Of a DNA stretch of 64,000 nt, positions 32,674 to 42,861 are shown one piece after another. Numbering within the stretch: the stretch's first letter is position 1; every line of letters begins with the position of its first letter. The stretch is taken from assembly GCF_024722375.1 (NCBI RefSeq), contig NZ_CP102734.1, forward strand, positions 381,346-445,345, read 5' to 3'. A program made the position numbers and the translations under genes. The notes under the pieces are model-generated. The model was not told where the DNA came from. It did not search any database and saw nothing but the letters and a program-made list of their open reading frames with translations. The DNA comes from Mycoplasma iguanae. Lineage in GTDB: Bacteria > Bacillota_I > Bacilli_A > Mycoplasmatales > Metamycoplasmataceae.

Positions 32674-33276
32674 ATGGCTTTAAATTTTCTATCAAAATTA
32701 ACTTTACCACTTGTTACTTTTAATGAATTGGAACAACAACTAGGTCACTGACCAATTCTAATCGTTCATGAAGATAAAGAAAGACAAATTTACTACTATA
32801 TAAGAACTAGAAATGCAAAAGTTTTAGGATTTAATCATATTAAACCTATTTATAAACATGAAGTAGTTTGAAACAAAACTGAAAATGAAATTTTATATTT
32901 CAATACAACAAGATTTTTTACCATTTATACTACAGATTTTAAACATGTTGATCCAAAAATTGTTTTTAAACTTGAAGATTTAGATCAATCAACACAGAAA
33001 CAAATTTTAAAAAAATTTACAGAGAATTTAGATGAAAAAAAAATACATATTTCATTAATCAAAGTTTCATGAAATGAACAAAAACAAAAATTTGTTCCAT
33101 ATACCTGTTTTGCTACAGAAAAAATTTTAAAATTTCAATTAAAATTTTTTGAAGAAAATCAAAACCAAAATAAAATTTCGCAAATGAAATTACTAGCTGA
33201 AGATATTTTAGAAAATAGAAATTCTCAAAACTATTTAGAAATTAAAGAACTGGCAAAAAAAATAGAGATAAAATAA
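32674..33276 (+). CDS. Hypothetical cytoplasmic protein, 200 residues
   Basis: Open from ATG 32674 (Shine-Dalgarno AGAGGA) to TAA with TGA Trp codons in GHWPILIV, VVWNKT and VSWNEQ. It has no signal peptide or membrane segment. The N-terminal half looks like a small beta-rich domain (LPLVTFNELEQQLGHWPILI, then RQIYYYIRTRNAKVLGF), and the C-terminal half is charged and helical. The opening pattern faintly recalls small mycoplasma proteins annotated near mobile elements, but I cannot assign a family and no mobile element is here. It is a single-gene unit ended by a strong hairpin before parE. Confidence 0.7.
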
Positions 33277-33278
33277 CG

Positions 33279-33335
33279 AAAGAATTAAATAAAGGAATTG
33301 CAATTTAAACTTGTAATTCCTTTATTTAATTCTTT
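33279..33335 (+). terminator. Long perfect hairpin between the 200-residue gene and parE
   Basis: Arms 33279-33299 and 33315-33335 are exact 21-base reverse complements, and the stem extends four more pairs inward. It begins 3 bases after the upstream stop. The right arm ends in TTCTTT and no long T run follows, so it may act as an RNA 3' end stabiliser as well as a terminator. Confidence 0.65.
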
Positions 33336-33353
33336 GAATTGTTTCGTTTTATA

Positions 33354-33359
33354 TATAAT
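33354..33359 (+). promoter_or_regulatory. -10 box directly before parE
   Basis: TATAAT ends 7 bases before the parE ATG at 33367. Transcription would start at or next to the ATG, and there is no Shine-Dalgarno, so parE mRNA is probably leaderless. Confidence 0.6.
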
Positions 33360-33366
33360 TAAAAAC

Positions 33367-35289
33367 ATGTTTAAATACGATGCAAGTAGTTTAAAAATTT
33401 TAAAAGGATTGGAAGCTGTTAGAAAACGTCCAGGGATGTACATCGGTTCAACTGATGCCAACGGTTTACATCATTTAATTTGAGAAATTGTTGATAATGC
33501 TATCGATGAAGCTTTAGCAGGATATGCTAATGAAATTAGTGTTATTTTGAAAAAAGATGGTTCAGTAATTGTTGAGGATAATGGTAGAGGGATTCCTGTT
33601 GATAAGTATCATGATGGCAGAACAGGAGTTGAATTAATTTTTACAGAATTACATGCTGGTGGAAAATTTGAAGAAGGTGCTTACAAAACTTCTGGAGGAT
33701 TACACGGTGTTGGTTCTTCTGTTGTTAATGCTTTATCAACTCGTTTAGAAGCTACAGTTTTTAAAGATGGTAAAGAATATCAAACTTTTTTTGAAGGTGA
33801 AAATATAATTTTACCAACAAGAAAAATAGGAAATACACAAAAAAAAGGAACAAAAATTCAATTTTGACCTAATTATGAAATTTTTAAAAAATCAAAATTT
33901 TCTTATGAAATCATTAGTGAAAGATTAAGAGAATCATCATTTTTGATTAGTAACTTAAAAATTGTTTTAAAGGATGAAAATAGTGAACAAAAGGAAGAGT
34001 TTGAATACCAAGATGGAATTAAAAACTTTGTAAGTTTTATCAATATTAATAAAACTCCAATCAATAAAGAAGTTGTAGCTTTTTCAACTCAAAAAGATAA
34101 AATTGCAATTGATTTTGGATTTCAATATACAGATACATATAGTGAAACTATTTTATCATTTGTTAACAATGTTAAAACCCGCGAAGGGGGAACACATGAA
34201 ACAGCTGCTAAAACCGCTTTTACGAAAATATTTAATGAATATGCAACAGAAAAAGGAATTTTAAAAAACAAGACAAGTTTTGAAGGTCCTGATGTTCGTG
34301 AAGGATTGACATTAATTATTTCTTTAAAAATTCATGAGTCTATTTTAGAATTTGTTGGTCAAACTAAAGATAAACTTGGAACACCTGAAGCTAAAAATGT
34401 AGTTGAAGATTTTATTTATCAACAACTAAAATTTTGACTAATTGAAAATAAAAGTGAAGCCCAAAAAATTCTTGAAAAAATCAAAAAATCATTCGAATCA
34501 AGAAATGCAGCTAAAAAAGCTAGAATAGAATCATTAAAAACTAAAAATGCTTTAAATGAAAAAAAGATTTTATCAGGAAAATTAACTCCTGCTCAAAGCA
34601 AAAAACCTGCAGAAAGAGAATTATTTTTGGTAGAAGGTGATTCTGCTGGTGGTTCAGCTAAATCAGGAAGAGATCGAAAATATCAAGCAATTTTACCTTT
34701 AAAAGGTAAAGTTATTAATACCGAAAAAACTCGTTTATTAGAAATTTTAAGAAATGAAGAAATTTCCACAATTATTAATGCTATTGGTGCTGGTGTAGGT
34801 AATGATTTTGATATTAAAAATGCCCAATATCACAAAATAATTATTATGACTGATGCTGATACTGATGGTGCCCATATTCAAATTTTACTTTTAACATTTT
34901 TATTTAGATATATGCGTCCTTTAATTGAAAATGGGATGGTTTATATTGCTCAACCACCCTTATTCAAATTATCTAAAAAGAAAAATAATAAAATAGAAAC
35001 TACCTATATTTGAGATGAGGAAGAACTAAAAGAATTTCAAAAAACTAATAATGGATATGAAATTCAAAGATATAAAGGACTTGGAGAAATGAATGCTGCT
35101 CAATTATGAGAAACAACAATGGATCCCAACAAAAGAACTTTAATTAAAGTATTAATTGAAGATGCTGCAATTGTTGAAAGAAGAGTTTCAACTTTAATGG
35201 GTGATAAAGTAGAACCTAGAAAAAATTGAATTATTAAAAACGTAGAATTTACTATGGAAGATGATTTTCAAATTAGTAATAAAAACTAG
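33367..35289 (+). CDS. parE: DNA topoisomerase IV subunit B
   Basis: A 640-residue GHKL ATPase and TOPRIM subunit. The ATP site shows [24 protein letters not shown] and [19 protein letters not shown]. The TOPRIM part shows [15 protein letters not shown] and [10 protein letters not shown] call it parE, not gyrB, because the start ([21 protein letters not shown]), [14 protein letters not shown], and the partner gene directly downstream are of topoisomerase IV type. TGA codons (LIWEIV, IQFWPN and others) are Trp. The annotated start is the ATG at 33367; an upstream in-frame extension would have to cross the terminator hairpin. Confidence 0.92.
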
Positions 35290-35300
35290 AGAGGTTATGA

Positions 35301-37880
35301 ATGACAGAAAAAAATAGTAATAAATTTTTATTAAAGTCACTTGATAACATCATGGCCGATCGATTTGGAAGATATTCAAAATATATTATTCAACAAAGAG
35401 CTTTACCAGATGCACGAGATGGCTTAAAACCAGTGCAAAGAAGAATACTTTACTCGATGTGAGAGTCAGGCTTTAAAGCTGACAAAAAATTTAATAAATC
35501 AGCTAAAATCGTCGGGGATGTTATGGGTAAATATCACCCCCATGGTGATTCTTCTATTTATGAAGCTTTAGTGCGTTTATCTCAAGAATGAAAAACTAAT
35601 GTACCACTTGTTGAAATGCATGGAAACAATGGATCAATTGATGATGACCCTGCAGCTGCAATGCGTTACACGGAAACTCGTTTAGAAAAAATTACTGCTT
35701 TAATGCTTGAAGGTGTAGAAAAAAACATTGTACCTTTTGCTCCTAATTTTGATGATTCTGAAAAAGAACCCACAGTTTTACCTGCTTTAATTCCTAATCT
35801 GCTAATGAATGGGACCAAAGGAATTGCTTCGGGGTTTGCCACTGAAATTCCTCCTCATAATTTAGGTGAAATTTTAGATGCTGCAATTGCTAAAATCAAA
35901 AATCCGACAATTTCTTTACCAAAATTAATGACTTATATAAAAGGACCTGATTTTCCTACTGGCGGAACAATTTATGGTGGTAGGGGAATTTATGAAGCTT
36001 TTGAAGAGGGTCAAGGAAGAATTTCTCTGGTTTCAAAATATCAAATAAAAACAGATAAAAATAAAAAATATATAGAAATTACAGAAATTCCATATGGTGT
36101 TATTAAAGCTAAATTAGTTCATGATATTGATGAAATTCGTTTTGAAAAAAAAATTTCAGGAATTAAAGATGTAATTGATCAAACTTCTCGTGAAGGAATA
36201 TCAATTGTAATTGAATTAGAAAATGAAGCAAATGCTGAAGCTGTAGCAAATTATTTATTACAAAAAACTGAAATGCAAATTTACTATTCTTATAATGCAA
36301 TAGCAATTGAAAATTATGCACCCAAATTAATGAATTTACACAACTTATTGGATGCTTATTTAAATCATCTTAAAGATATTAAAACAAAAGAATTAAAGTA
36401 TGATCAAGAAAAATTTCAAAATAAATTAGAAATTGTTCAAGGTTTTATTAAAGTCGCAAGTATCACAGAACAAGTAATTAAAGTCATTCAAGAAAGTGAT
36501 AATTCTAAAAAAGGTGTGGTACAAGCTTTAATTGAAAACTTCAATTTCACAGAAAATCAAGCAAATGCTATTGCTGAATTAAAGCTTTATCGCTTATCAA
36601 AAGTTGATCAATCAATTTACCAGCAAGAATTACAAGATTTAGAAGCTAAAATTGCTTTTAATAAAAAACTATTAAATTCAGAAGATGAATTTAATGCTTT
36701 TTTAATTGATTTATTGCAAAATATTAAAAAACAATTTGCTACTCCCAGAAAAAGTGTAATTGTTGATGAAGAACTAAAAATTAATGTCAATACAGAATCA
36801 TTAATCAAAAATGAAGAAATTTATTTAGGAATTTCTGAGAAGGGTTACATTAAAAGATTTAGTATTAAAGTATTTGACTCAAACGATTTGCAAAATTATA
36901 AATTAAAAGAAACAGATAAATTAATTTATTTACAAAAAATTTCTACTATAGATAAATTATTAATATTTAATTCTTCTGGTACTTATGTTTTTTTACCAGT
37001 GCACAAAATTTTAGAAAGTAAATGAAAAGATTTAGGAATTCATATTAATAATTTTGCTGCAATTAATGCTAATGCTAAAATTGTTAGCATTATTAATGTT
37101 AATTCATTCGAAACGAATGCTTATCTCTCTTTGGTAACTAAAAAGGGGATTGCTAAAAGAGTTTTAATTAAAGATTTTGAAACTAATAGAATTTCTAAAG
37201 CAATTAGTTCTATTAAATTTAAACAACCAGATGATGAGTTAATTGGAGTAAAAATTTCTAACGGTTTAGAAGATATTATTATTGTAAATAATGATGGAAA
37301 AGCTGTACGTTTCAGTGAAAATGATTTACCAATTTATAATACCAATTCTTCAGGAATAAAAGCTATTTCACTTTATGATAATTCTTATGTTGTTGGTTTT
37401 GTATTAGCTAATAATGAAGACAAAATATTAATCGGTACAGAAAATGCTAAATTTAAAAAAATGCATGTTAATAACATTTTATATTCTGCAAGAGCAAATC
37501 AAGGGAAAAATATTTTTATACAACAAAAAAATCAAAAAATGCAAATTTCCTTTATTGAAAAAATATCTAATTCAGAATTAGATATTTGATGTTTTCTGCA
37601 AGAAGGAATTGAGCAATATCCAGTCAAGGAATTAAATTATGCTAAAATTGATGAAGGTTTTAGTAAATCTAAAGTTGAATATTCAATAAGTACTAAATTA
37701 AATATAATACAACGAATTGACACTAAAGATTCATACTGAAAATCATTTAATAGAGAAAAAATAGATGAAATAGTCAATAAAAATCATCAATTAATTAATG
37801 ATACTTTTGATCAATTAGAAGAAAAATTGCAAAAAGTTGATGAATTAGATATTAATTATTTGCTAAAAAAAATTAAGTAA
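35301..37880 (+). CDS. parC: DNA topoisomerase IV subunit A
   Basis: An 859-residue DNA-cleaving subunit that decatenates daughter chromosomes with ParE. The active-site tyrosine is Y123 in [10 protein letters not shown]. The region [17 protein letters not shown], with [12 protein letters not shown] after it, is the ParC rather than GyrA form. The quinolone-determining positions equivalent to E. coli ParC S80 and E84 are S84 and E88, both the susceptible type. The C-terminal beta-propeller-like region is present ([18 protein letters not shown]). GAGAGGTT precedes ATG 35301, 11 bases after parE. The TGA codons at 35460, 35589, 37022 and 37588 are Trp. Confidence 0.94.
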
Positions 37881-37915
37881 AATTAAATTAGTAATTTATT
37901 TTTTAGGAGGGAAAA

Positions 37916-38470
37916 ATGTCAAAAATAGTTGAAGTTAATATTGAAATTTCAAAAAATTCAAATATTAAATACGAATTTAATCGTGCAAAAAATAAAATTG
38001 TTGTAGACCGTATTTTAAGGGATGGATTTAGATATCCTGCAAACTATGGATATTTACAAGAAGCTTTAGATTGAGATGGAGATGAGCTAGATGTTTTGGT
38101 TTATTCTGATGAAACTTTCATGCCAGGAACAGCACTAAAAGCTAGAATTATTGGAGCTATGAAGATGATTGATGATGGTGAAACTGATACTAAATTAATT
38201 GCAGTTCACGAAGATGATTATCGTTTAGCAAACATCAATTCTTTGGAAGATTTACCAAAAAGTTGATTAGATGAAGTAGAAAAATTCTTCTCCACATATA
38301 AAAACTGAAAACGTGAAGGAATCACCACTGTTTCAGGATTTGAGGGAATTGAATGAGCAATCAAAGAATATGAAGAATGTGTTGAATTAATGTCAGAATA
38401 TGGAACCATACCAAAAAAAGAATTTATTGAAAAAATGATGCAACTGCATCCAGATAAATATCAAGCTTAA
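37916..38470 (+). CDS. ppa: Inorganic pyrophosphatase (family I)
   Basis: A 184-residue soluble family I pyrophosphatase, which hydrolyses PPi and drives biosynthetic reactions. The metal-binding signature is [10 protein letters not shown], preceded by [13 protein letters not shown]. Several Trp positions (DWDG, SWLDE, NWKRE, EWAIKE) are TGA. AGGAGG lies just upstream of ATG 37916. It follows parC by 35 bases and is ended by a hairpin at 38476-38512. Confidence 0.95.
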
Positions 38471-38475
38471 TTTTA

Positions 38476-38512
38476 AAAATATACCATTATTATTTACTGG
38501 TATATTTTTTTT
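38476..38512 (+). terminator. Terminator after ppa
   Basis: Arms ATATACCA and TGGTATAT with an 11-base loop are followed by eight T. It separates the parEC-ppa unit from ruvAB. Confidence 0.85.
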
Positions 38513-38542
38513 ACAAATATTTTAAACAAAATTAAATTCTTT

Positions 38543-38594
38543 TTTTCTTTTGAAAATAAATTTTTACATTTATACAATGGAGGTAAATATGGAA
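38543..38594 (+). promoter_or_regulatory. ruvA upstream element shared with recA
   Basis: TTTTCTTTT (38543-38551), 9 unrelated bases, then TTTTTACATTTATACA, one variable base (A here) and TGGAGGTAAATATGGAA (to 38594), which includes the Shine-Dalgarno and the ruvA ATG. The order, spacing and sequence match the recA element at 10809-10860. Elsewhere in the window I did not find a third copy. Confidence 0.7.
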
Positions 38595-39188
38595 ATTTAC
38601 AAACAAGGAAAAATTGTTCATAAGAATAAAAATTATTTAATTTTGGATTCAAACTACACAGGATGATTAATTTATGTTGCATTAATTGATAGATTTCAAA
38701 AAGAAGAATATAGAAAAATTTATATTTATAAACATGAAAATGACTACGCAAAAACTCTTTATGGTTTTGATTCATTTAAAGAAAAAATTCTTTTTGAAGA
38801 TTTAATATCAATTGCAGGTATTGGGCCTAAAATAGCAATGTCAATTCTAGAAAACAACTGAGAAAATATAGTAAAAATTATTGCTAGTGGTGATTGAAAT
38901 AAATTATCACAATTTAATTATGTTAGTGTTAAAAGCGCAAAACAAATTATTGTAGAGTTTCAACAAAAATATGAAAAGTTTTTAAAGAATGAAAATGTCA
39001 ATCTGATTAAATTAGATGAAAAAAATATAAAAATTATGGGAGAATTAGAAATTACTTTAAAAACATTGGGTTTTTCTAAAAAACAAATTGATTATGCAAT
39101 AAATAAAGTACAAGTAGATCAAAATGTTGAAATAATGATAGAAAATGCTATAAAACTAATTTCTGATGCAAGAGAATTTAGAACTTAG
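38589..39188 (+). CDS. ruvA: Holliday junction DNA helicase subunit RuvA
   Basis: A 199-residue RuvA, which binds four-way junctions and loads RuvB. The helix-hairpin-helix motif lies in [18 protein letters not shown]. The C-terminal RuvB-interacting domain follows a linker ([19 protein letters not shown]). The N-terminal OB domain is diverged. TGA Trp codons are at TGWLIY, NNWENI and GDWNKL. GGAGG precedes the ATG. ruvB overlaps its last 23 bases, so the two are translationally coupled. Confidence 0.93.
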
Positions 39189-40128
39189 ACCTAAAAGTTT
39201 TGAAGAGTTTATTGGTCAAGAAAAGATAATTAAAAGTTTAAAAGTATTAATTCACTCAGCAAATAAGCGAAAAAAGACAATAGATCACATTCTTTTTAAT
39301 GGACCACCAGGTTTAGGAAAAACTACCCTGGCAAATTTAGTTGCTCAAGAAAATAAAGGTAATATTAAATTTGCTCAAGGTTCTTTAATTGAGAAAAAAT
39401 CCGATATCCTAGCTATTTTTGCATCCTTAAAAAGTAAGGATATTTTATTTATAGATGAAATTCATTCTATAAATAAGAATGTTGAAGAACTAATTTATTC
39501 TGCAATGGAAGAAGGGGTTGTAGACATCCCTTTTGGTGTGGAAGGTGAGAAAAAAATAATAAGAATGAAATTACCTGATTTTTCTATTATTGGGGCGACA
39601 ACAAAATTTCATAATATATCTAAACCATTAAAGGATAGATTTGGTTATATCGCAAATTTAATCAATTATAACAATGATGAAATCTTGAAAATTTTACAAA
39701 GAAGTTCAAAAATTTTAAATATTGAAATCAGTAATGAATTTTTAAGTGAAATTGCTAATAAAAATTTATTAATTCCAAGAAAGGCGAACAATACTTTAAA
39801 AAGAGTACGTGATTTTGCTCTATTTTACAAAACAAATATTGTTACTAAAGAAATCTTGAAAGAAACATTTGAAAGTTTAGGTTTATATCAATATGGTTTA
39901 TCGAATCAACACATTATTTATTTAAATTTATTAGCAAGCGAATATGAAGAAAAATGAGTTTCAATTGATACAATTGCTAATAATTTATCAATATTAAAAA
40001 CTAATTTACAGGAAAATATCGAGCCACTTTTGATAAAAAATAGCTTAATAGATAGAGGATCTAGAGGTAGAAAAATCACTACTAAAGGTATTAAATATAT
40101 CCTCAATTACATTAGAAACAAAAATTAA
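39166..40128 (+). CDS. ruvB: Holliday junction branch-migration ATPase RuvB
   Basis: A 320-residue AAA+ motor. Walker A is GPPGLGKTT, Walker B is DILFIDEIHS, sensor 1 is SIIGATTKF, and the arginine-finger region is KPLKDRFGYI. A C-terminal winged helix carries SLIDRGSRGRKITTKG. A TGA after ASEYEEK is Trp. It begins within ruvA (23-base overlap) and ends at a hairpin preceded by a 17-A run. Confidence 0.96.
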
Positions 40129-40163
40129 AAAAAAAAAAAAAAACAGTTTTTTTAACTGTTTTC
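40127..40163. terminator. Terminator between ruvB and asnA with a 17-A run
   Basis: A run of 17 A (40127-40143) leads into a hairpin with arms AAAACAGTT and AACTGTTTT around a short T loop. It lies between convergent genes and can act on both strands; on the minus strand the A run becomes the U tract for asnA. Confidence 0.8.
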
Positions 40164-40174
40164 TAAAATCATAA

Positions 40175-41155
40175 TTAAAGTAAATTAATTCCTTGTTTTT
40201 CTGCTCTTTTAATTTCTTCTTCTGTTCAATAACTCACTTGCACTTCACCAATATGAGCCTTTTCTAATAAGAATAAGCATAATCTACTTTGACCAATACC
40301 TCCACCAATTGAAAAAGGTAAAGTTTCTTCCACTAATTCTTTATGAAAAGGTGAAAGTGACTTCAATTCTTCGGCTGGTTTTTGACTTTGAGTAATTAAA
40401 GCTTTTGAATCTACTCTAATTCCCATTGATGATAATTCAACAGCTGTATTTAAAATAGGATGATAAACAATAATATCTCCATTTAAAGTTCAATCATCAT
40501 AATCTACTGCTCTAGATGATTGAACTTTTCCTGATTTTAATTTATAACCCACTCTTTTAATAAAAATTGCCTTTTTTTCTTTTGCATAAGCAACTTCCCT
40601 TTCTTCAGGGGTTAATTGGGGATATAAATCTTCTAGATCTTGAGAATCAATAAAAGTAATATCTTCAGGTAATTTTTTGCTAATTGCAGGAAATCTTTGA
40701 ATGATATCTAATTCTAGTTCTTTAAATGACTCATAAATTTTTTTAACTGTTTTTTCTAGATATGCTTCTGTTCTCTTTTCTCTTAAAATATTTTTTTCTC
40801 AATCTCATTGATCTACATAAAATGAATGAAACTTAGATAAATCTTCTTCTCTTCTGATGGCATTCATATCAGCATATAAACCTTCACCTGGTTGAAAATT
40901 ATATTTAGCTAATGCATATCTTTTCCATTTTGCTAATGAGTGAACAATTTCTAATTCTTTTTGGATTCCTTTAGCTTCAAATTTAACAGCTTTTTCTCCA
41001 TTTAATCCATCATTTAACCCTGTTGAAGGTTCTACAAATAATGGCGCACTAACTCTTGTTAAATTTAACTTTAAAGATAAAATTTTTGGAAAATCTTGTT
41101 TGATTTTTTCTATTGCTTTTTGTGTTTCTTTAATTGATAATTTCGATTTGTACAT
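40175..41155 (-). CDS. asnA: Aspartate-ammonia ligase (asparagine synthetase A)
   Basis: 326 residues from ATG 41155. It is an ammonia-dependent asparagine synthetase related to class II aminoacyl-tRNA synthetases. Family segments include [54 protein letters not shown], and the end [19 protein letters not shown]. An in-frame GTG three codons upstream (41164) is an alternative start. TGA Trp codons lie at VDQWDW, DDWT and VSYWTEE. A terminator-like hairpin (41175-41221) ends about 20 bases before the ATG and may control it. AsnA presence means the cell can make asparagine from aspartate and ammonia. Confidence 0.93.
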
Positions 41156-41174
41156 TTTTTTCACTTTCTTTTTT

Positions 41175-41221
41175 AAAAAAACAAATGATCACCTATATTT
41201 ACTAAGTGATCATTTGTTTTT
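41175..41221 (-). promoter_or_regulatory. Terminator-like hairpin in the asnA leader (possible attenuator)
   Basis: A perfect 16-base stem (arms 41177-41192 and 41206-41221, 13-base loop) contains CAAATGATCAC. On the minus strand it is followed by a T run and then, within about 20 bases, the asnA start codon. No gene on the plus strand needs a terminator here. The position suits transcription attenuation of asnA. No T-box antiterminator motif was found upstream. Confidence 0.45.
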
Positions 41222-41486
41222 ATTTTTAATTTTATAACTATTTTTGAATAAATAAAAAACTTAATAATCACATTCTTGAAAGATTATTATTAGTATTAAT
41301 ATTTTTATTTATTTGTAAAAACATGTTATTAAATTTTACAACATTTTTTAAAATTGCTATCTTAACCATAAAAAATAATTAAATAATAGATATTAAATTT
41401 GGTTTTTTATTTAGATTAATAATCTATGTAGATAATAAACTTACATTAATGGATATCAAAAATGTTAATAATAATCGAAAAAAATG

Positions 41487-41575
41487 TATAATTAAATTTC
41501 ATAATTAAAAAGCTCCAAAAAATTTCCTTGTTGATTTGTTATCTTTAAAAAATCAGAAGGAGATTTTTTCTTTTA
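41487..41575 (+). ncRNA. Candidate small RNA: promoter followed by long hairpin and T tract
   Basis: A -10 box TATAAT (41487-41492, preceded by TG) lies in a 660-base gap between asnA and rplJ. Starting about 20 bases downstream, a hairpin of roughly 20 pairs (left arm from 41519, right arm to about 41568, one bulged G and G-U pairs) ends in a T-rich tract. The predicted product is about 75 bases. No open frame of useful size is inside. It could also be a upstream regulatory part of the rplJL leader or a stray terminator. The rest of the gap (41222-41480) shows nothing I can name. Confidence 0.35.
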
Positions 41576-41653
41576 TTCAATTTTAAATTTGACAAAATTT
41601 AACAATTAGTTTATGGATTTTGCAATTTAATTTTTATTAATTCACTTTTTTGT

Positions 41654-41659
41654 TATAAT
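41654..41659 (+). promoter_or_regulatory. -10 box for rplJ-rplL
   Basis: A perfect TATAAT in TTTTTTGTTATAATTTATT, about 165 bases before the rplJ ATG. It would begin a leader that contains the L10-leader-like structure. Confidence 0.6.
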
Positions 41660-41665
41660 TTATTA

Positions 41666-41824
41666 CGCAATATATGAAGAAAATAACAGCCAAAAGCTTA
41701 ATATGTTATTGAGTATATAGTCTTCTCGTTATTTTTTTTATAAAAATAATATATTGCAATTGCATATATTCAAATATGCAATTAATTGTTATTTAAATTA
41801 TTCAAAGAAAGGAGAGGTCTGAAA
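41666..41824 (+). promoter_or_regulatory. Ribosomal protein L10 leader region
   Basis: The 150-base untranslated leader of rplJ contains AATAACAGCCAAAAGCTTAA followed by TGTTATTGAG, which can pair AATAACA with TGTTATT around a bulged internal loop. This matches the style of the L10 leader, where L10(L7/L12) binds its own mRNA. A second hairpin with arms AATTGCATAT and ATATGCAATT (41758-41783) follows, and then the Shine-Dalgarno AAAGGAGAGG. The assignment rests on position and partial structure only. Confidence 0.5.
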
Positions 41825-42334
41825 ATGAGTATTAGTTCATTAAGAAAAGCAAAAGAAAAAAAAGTTGTTGAAATTTCTTCAATTCTAAAAAATGCATCTT
41901 CATTAGTAATTGCTGAATATCGTGGATTAAAAGTTTCAGAAATTGAAGCTTTAAGACAAGAATTAAAAAACAACGGAACAAAAGCTAAAGTTTATAAAAA
42001 TAGACTTGTAAAACTTGCGGTTGATCAACAAAAAGATTTAGAGAAACTTAAAAGTTTTCTTATAGGGCCAAATATTTTTGTTTTTGGTGCTGAAGATGAT
42101 TTAGCTCCTGCTAAAATAGTTGCTAAATTTGCTAAAAAACATCCACACATAGTGATCAAAGGTGGAATTTATGAAAATGCAGTTGTAAATGCTGAAGAAG
42201 TTCAAAAAATTGCGACCTTACCTTCATATGAAGAAGCATTGACAATTCTTGCATCTTCATTACTAAGTCCAATAAGACAAATTGGAGTTGGTCTTAAAAT
42301 GTTAGTTGATGAAAATAAAATTTTAGAAAACTAA
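41825..42334 (+). CDS. rplJ: 50S ribosomal protein L10
   Basis: A 169-residue L10, the base of the L7/L12 stalk. Typical segments are SSLVIAEYRGLKVSEIEALR near the N-terminus and NGTKAKVYKNRLVKLAV. The C-terminal helix that binds L7/L12 dimers is present (SPIRQIGVGLKMLVDEN). AAAGGAGAGG sits upstream of ATG 41825; the frame is open further upstream but lacks a start with a good site. rplL follows after 29 bases. Confidence 0.95.
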   Translation: MSISSLRKAKEKKVVEISSILKNASSLVIAEYRGLKVSEIEALRQELKNNGTKAKVYKNRLVKLAVDQQKDLEKLKSFLIGPNIFVFGAEDDLAPAKIVAKFAKKHPHIVIKGGIYENAVVNAEEVQKIATLPSYEEALTILASSLLSPIRQIGVGLKMLVDENKILEN

Positions 42335-42363
42335 TTTATACAAATTAAAAAGGAGAAAAAATA

Positions 42364-42738
42364 ATGGCTAAATTAACAAAAGAAGCTTTCATTGAAAGTT
42401 TAAAAGAAATGAACATTAAAGAAGTTATGGATTTAGTTGAAGCTCTTAAAGAAGAGTTTGGAATTGACCCTTCAGCTGTTGCTGTTGCTGCTGGACCTGC
42501 TGCAGGTGGAGAAGCTTCTGAAGCTAAATCAGAAGTTAAAGTTACTCTAAAAGGTGACGGAGGTAAAAAAGTTAACGTTATTAAAGCAGTTAAAGAATTA
42601 TTAGGTCTAGGTCTAATGGATGCTAAAAAAATGGTTGACTCTTTACCAGTAGTTCTTAAAGAAAATATTTCACCAGCTGAAGCTGAAGAAATGAAAAAAA
42701 TTCTTGAAGAAGCTGGAGCAGAAATTTCAATTGACTAA
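42364..42738 (+). CDS. rplL: 50S ribosomal protein L7/L12
   Basis: A 124-residue L7/L12. It has the N-terminal dimerisation domain ([20 protein letters not shown] leading to the alanine-rich hinge) and the conserved C-terminal domain ([20 protein letters not shown], then [20 protein letters not shown]). It recruits translation factors to the ribosome. Shine-Dalgarno AAGGAG. A hairpin terminator follows. Confidence 0.98.
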   Translation: MAKLTKEAFIESLKEMNIKEVMDLVEALKEEFGIDPSAVAVAAGPAAGGEASEAKSEVKVTLKGDGGKKVNVIKAVKELLGLGLMDAKKMVDSLPVVLKENISPAEAEEMKKILEEAGAEISID

Positions 42739-42757
42739 TTTTATTAAAATTAATTCA

Positions 42758-42794
42758 AAAAAACCGTGCATTTTATAATGTGCGATTTTTTTTA
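42758..42794 (+). terminator. Terminator after rplL
   Basis: Arms CGTGCATT and AATGTGCG (with two G-U pairs, 4-base loop), flanked by A and followed by eight T. Confidence 0.8.
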
Positions 42795-42861
42795 TCAAAA
42801 ATGGAAAATTTGTGTTTTTATTAAAAATTAAAAGTATTTTTATTTTATAATTATCACAATT

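Noticed and set aside
33367-37880. gyrB-gyrA instead of parE-parC
   Set aside because: The A subunit has the ParC form around the active site ([20 protein letters not shown]) and the B subunit lacks gyrase-specific features, so topoisomerase IV fits better.
40127-40143. 17-A run as a phase-variation tract
   Set aside because: It lies after the ruvB stop and acts as the terminator tail of convergent asnA. It is not in a promoter or coding sequence.
41175-41500. T-box riboswitch for asnA
   Set aside because: The conserved TGGNACC-type antiterminator sequence and the specifier stem were not found upstream on the minus strand.
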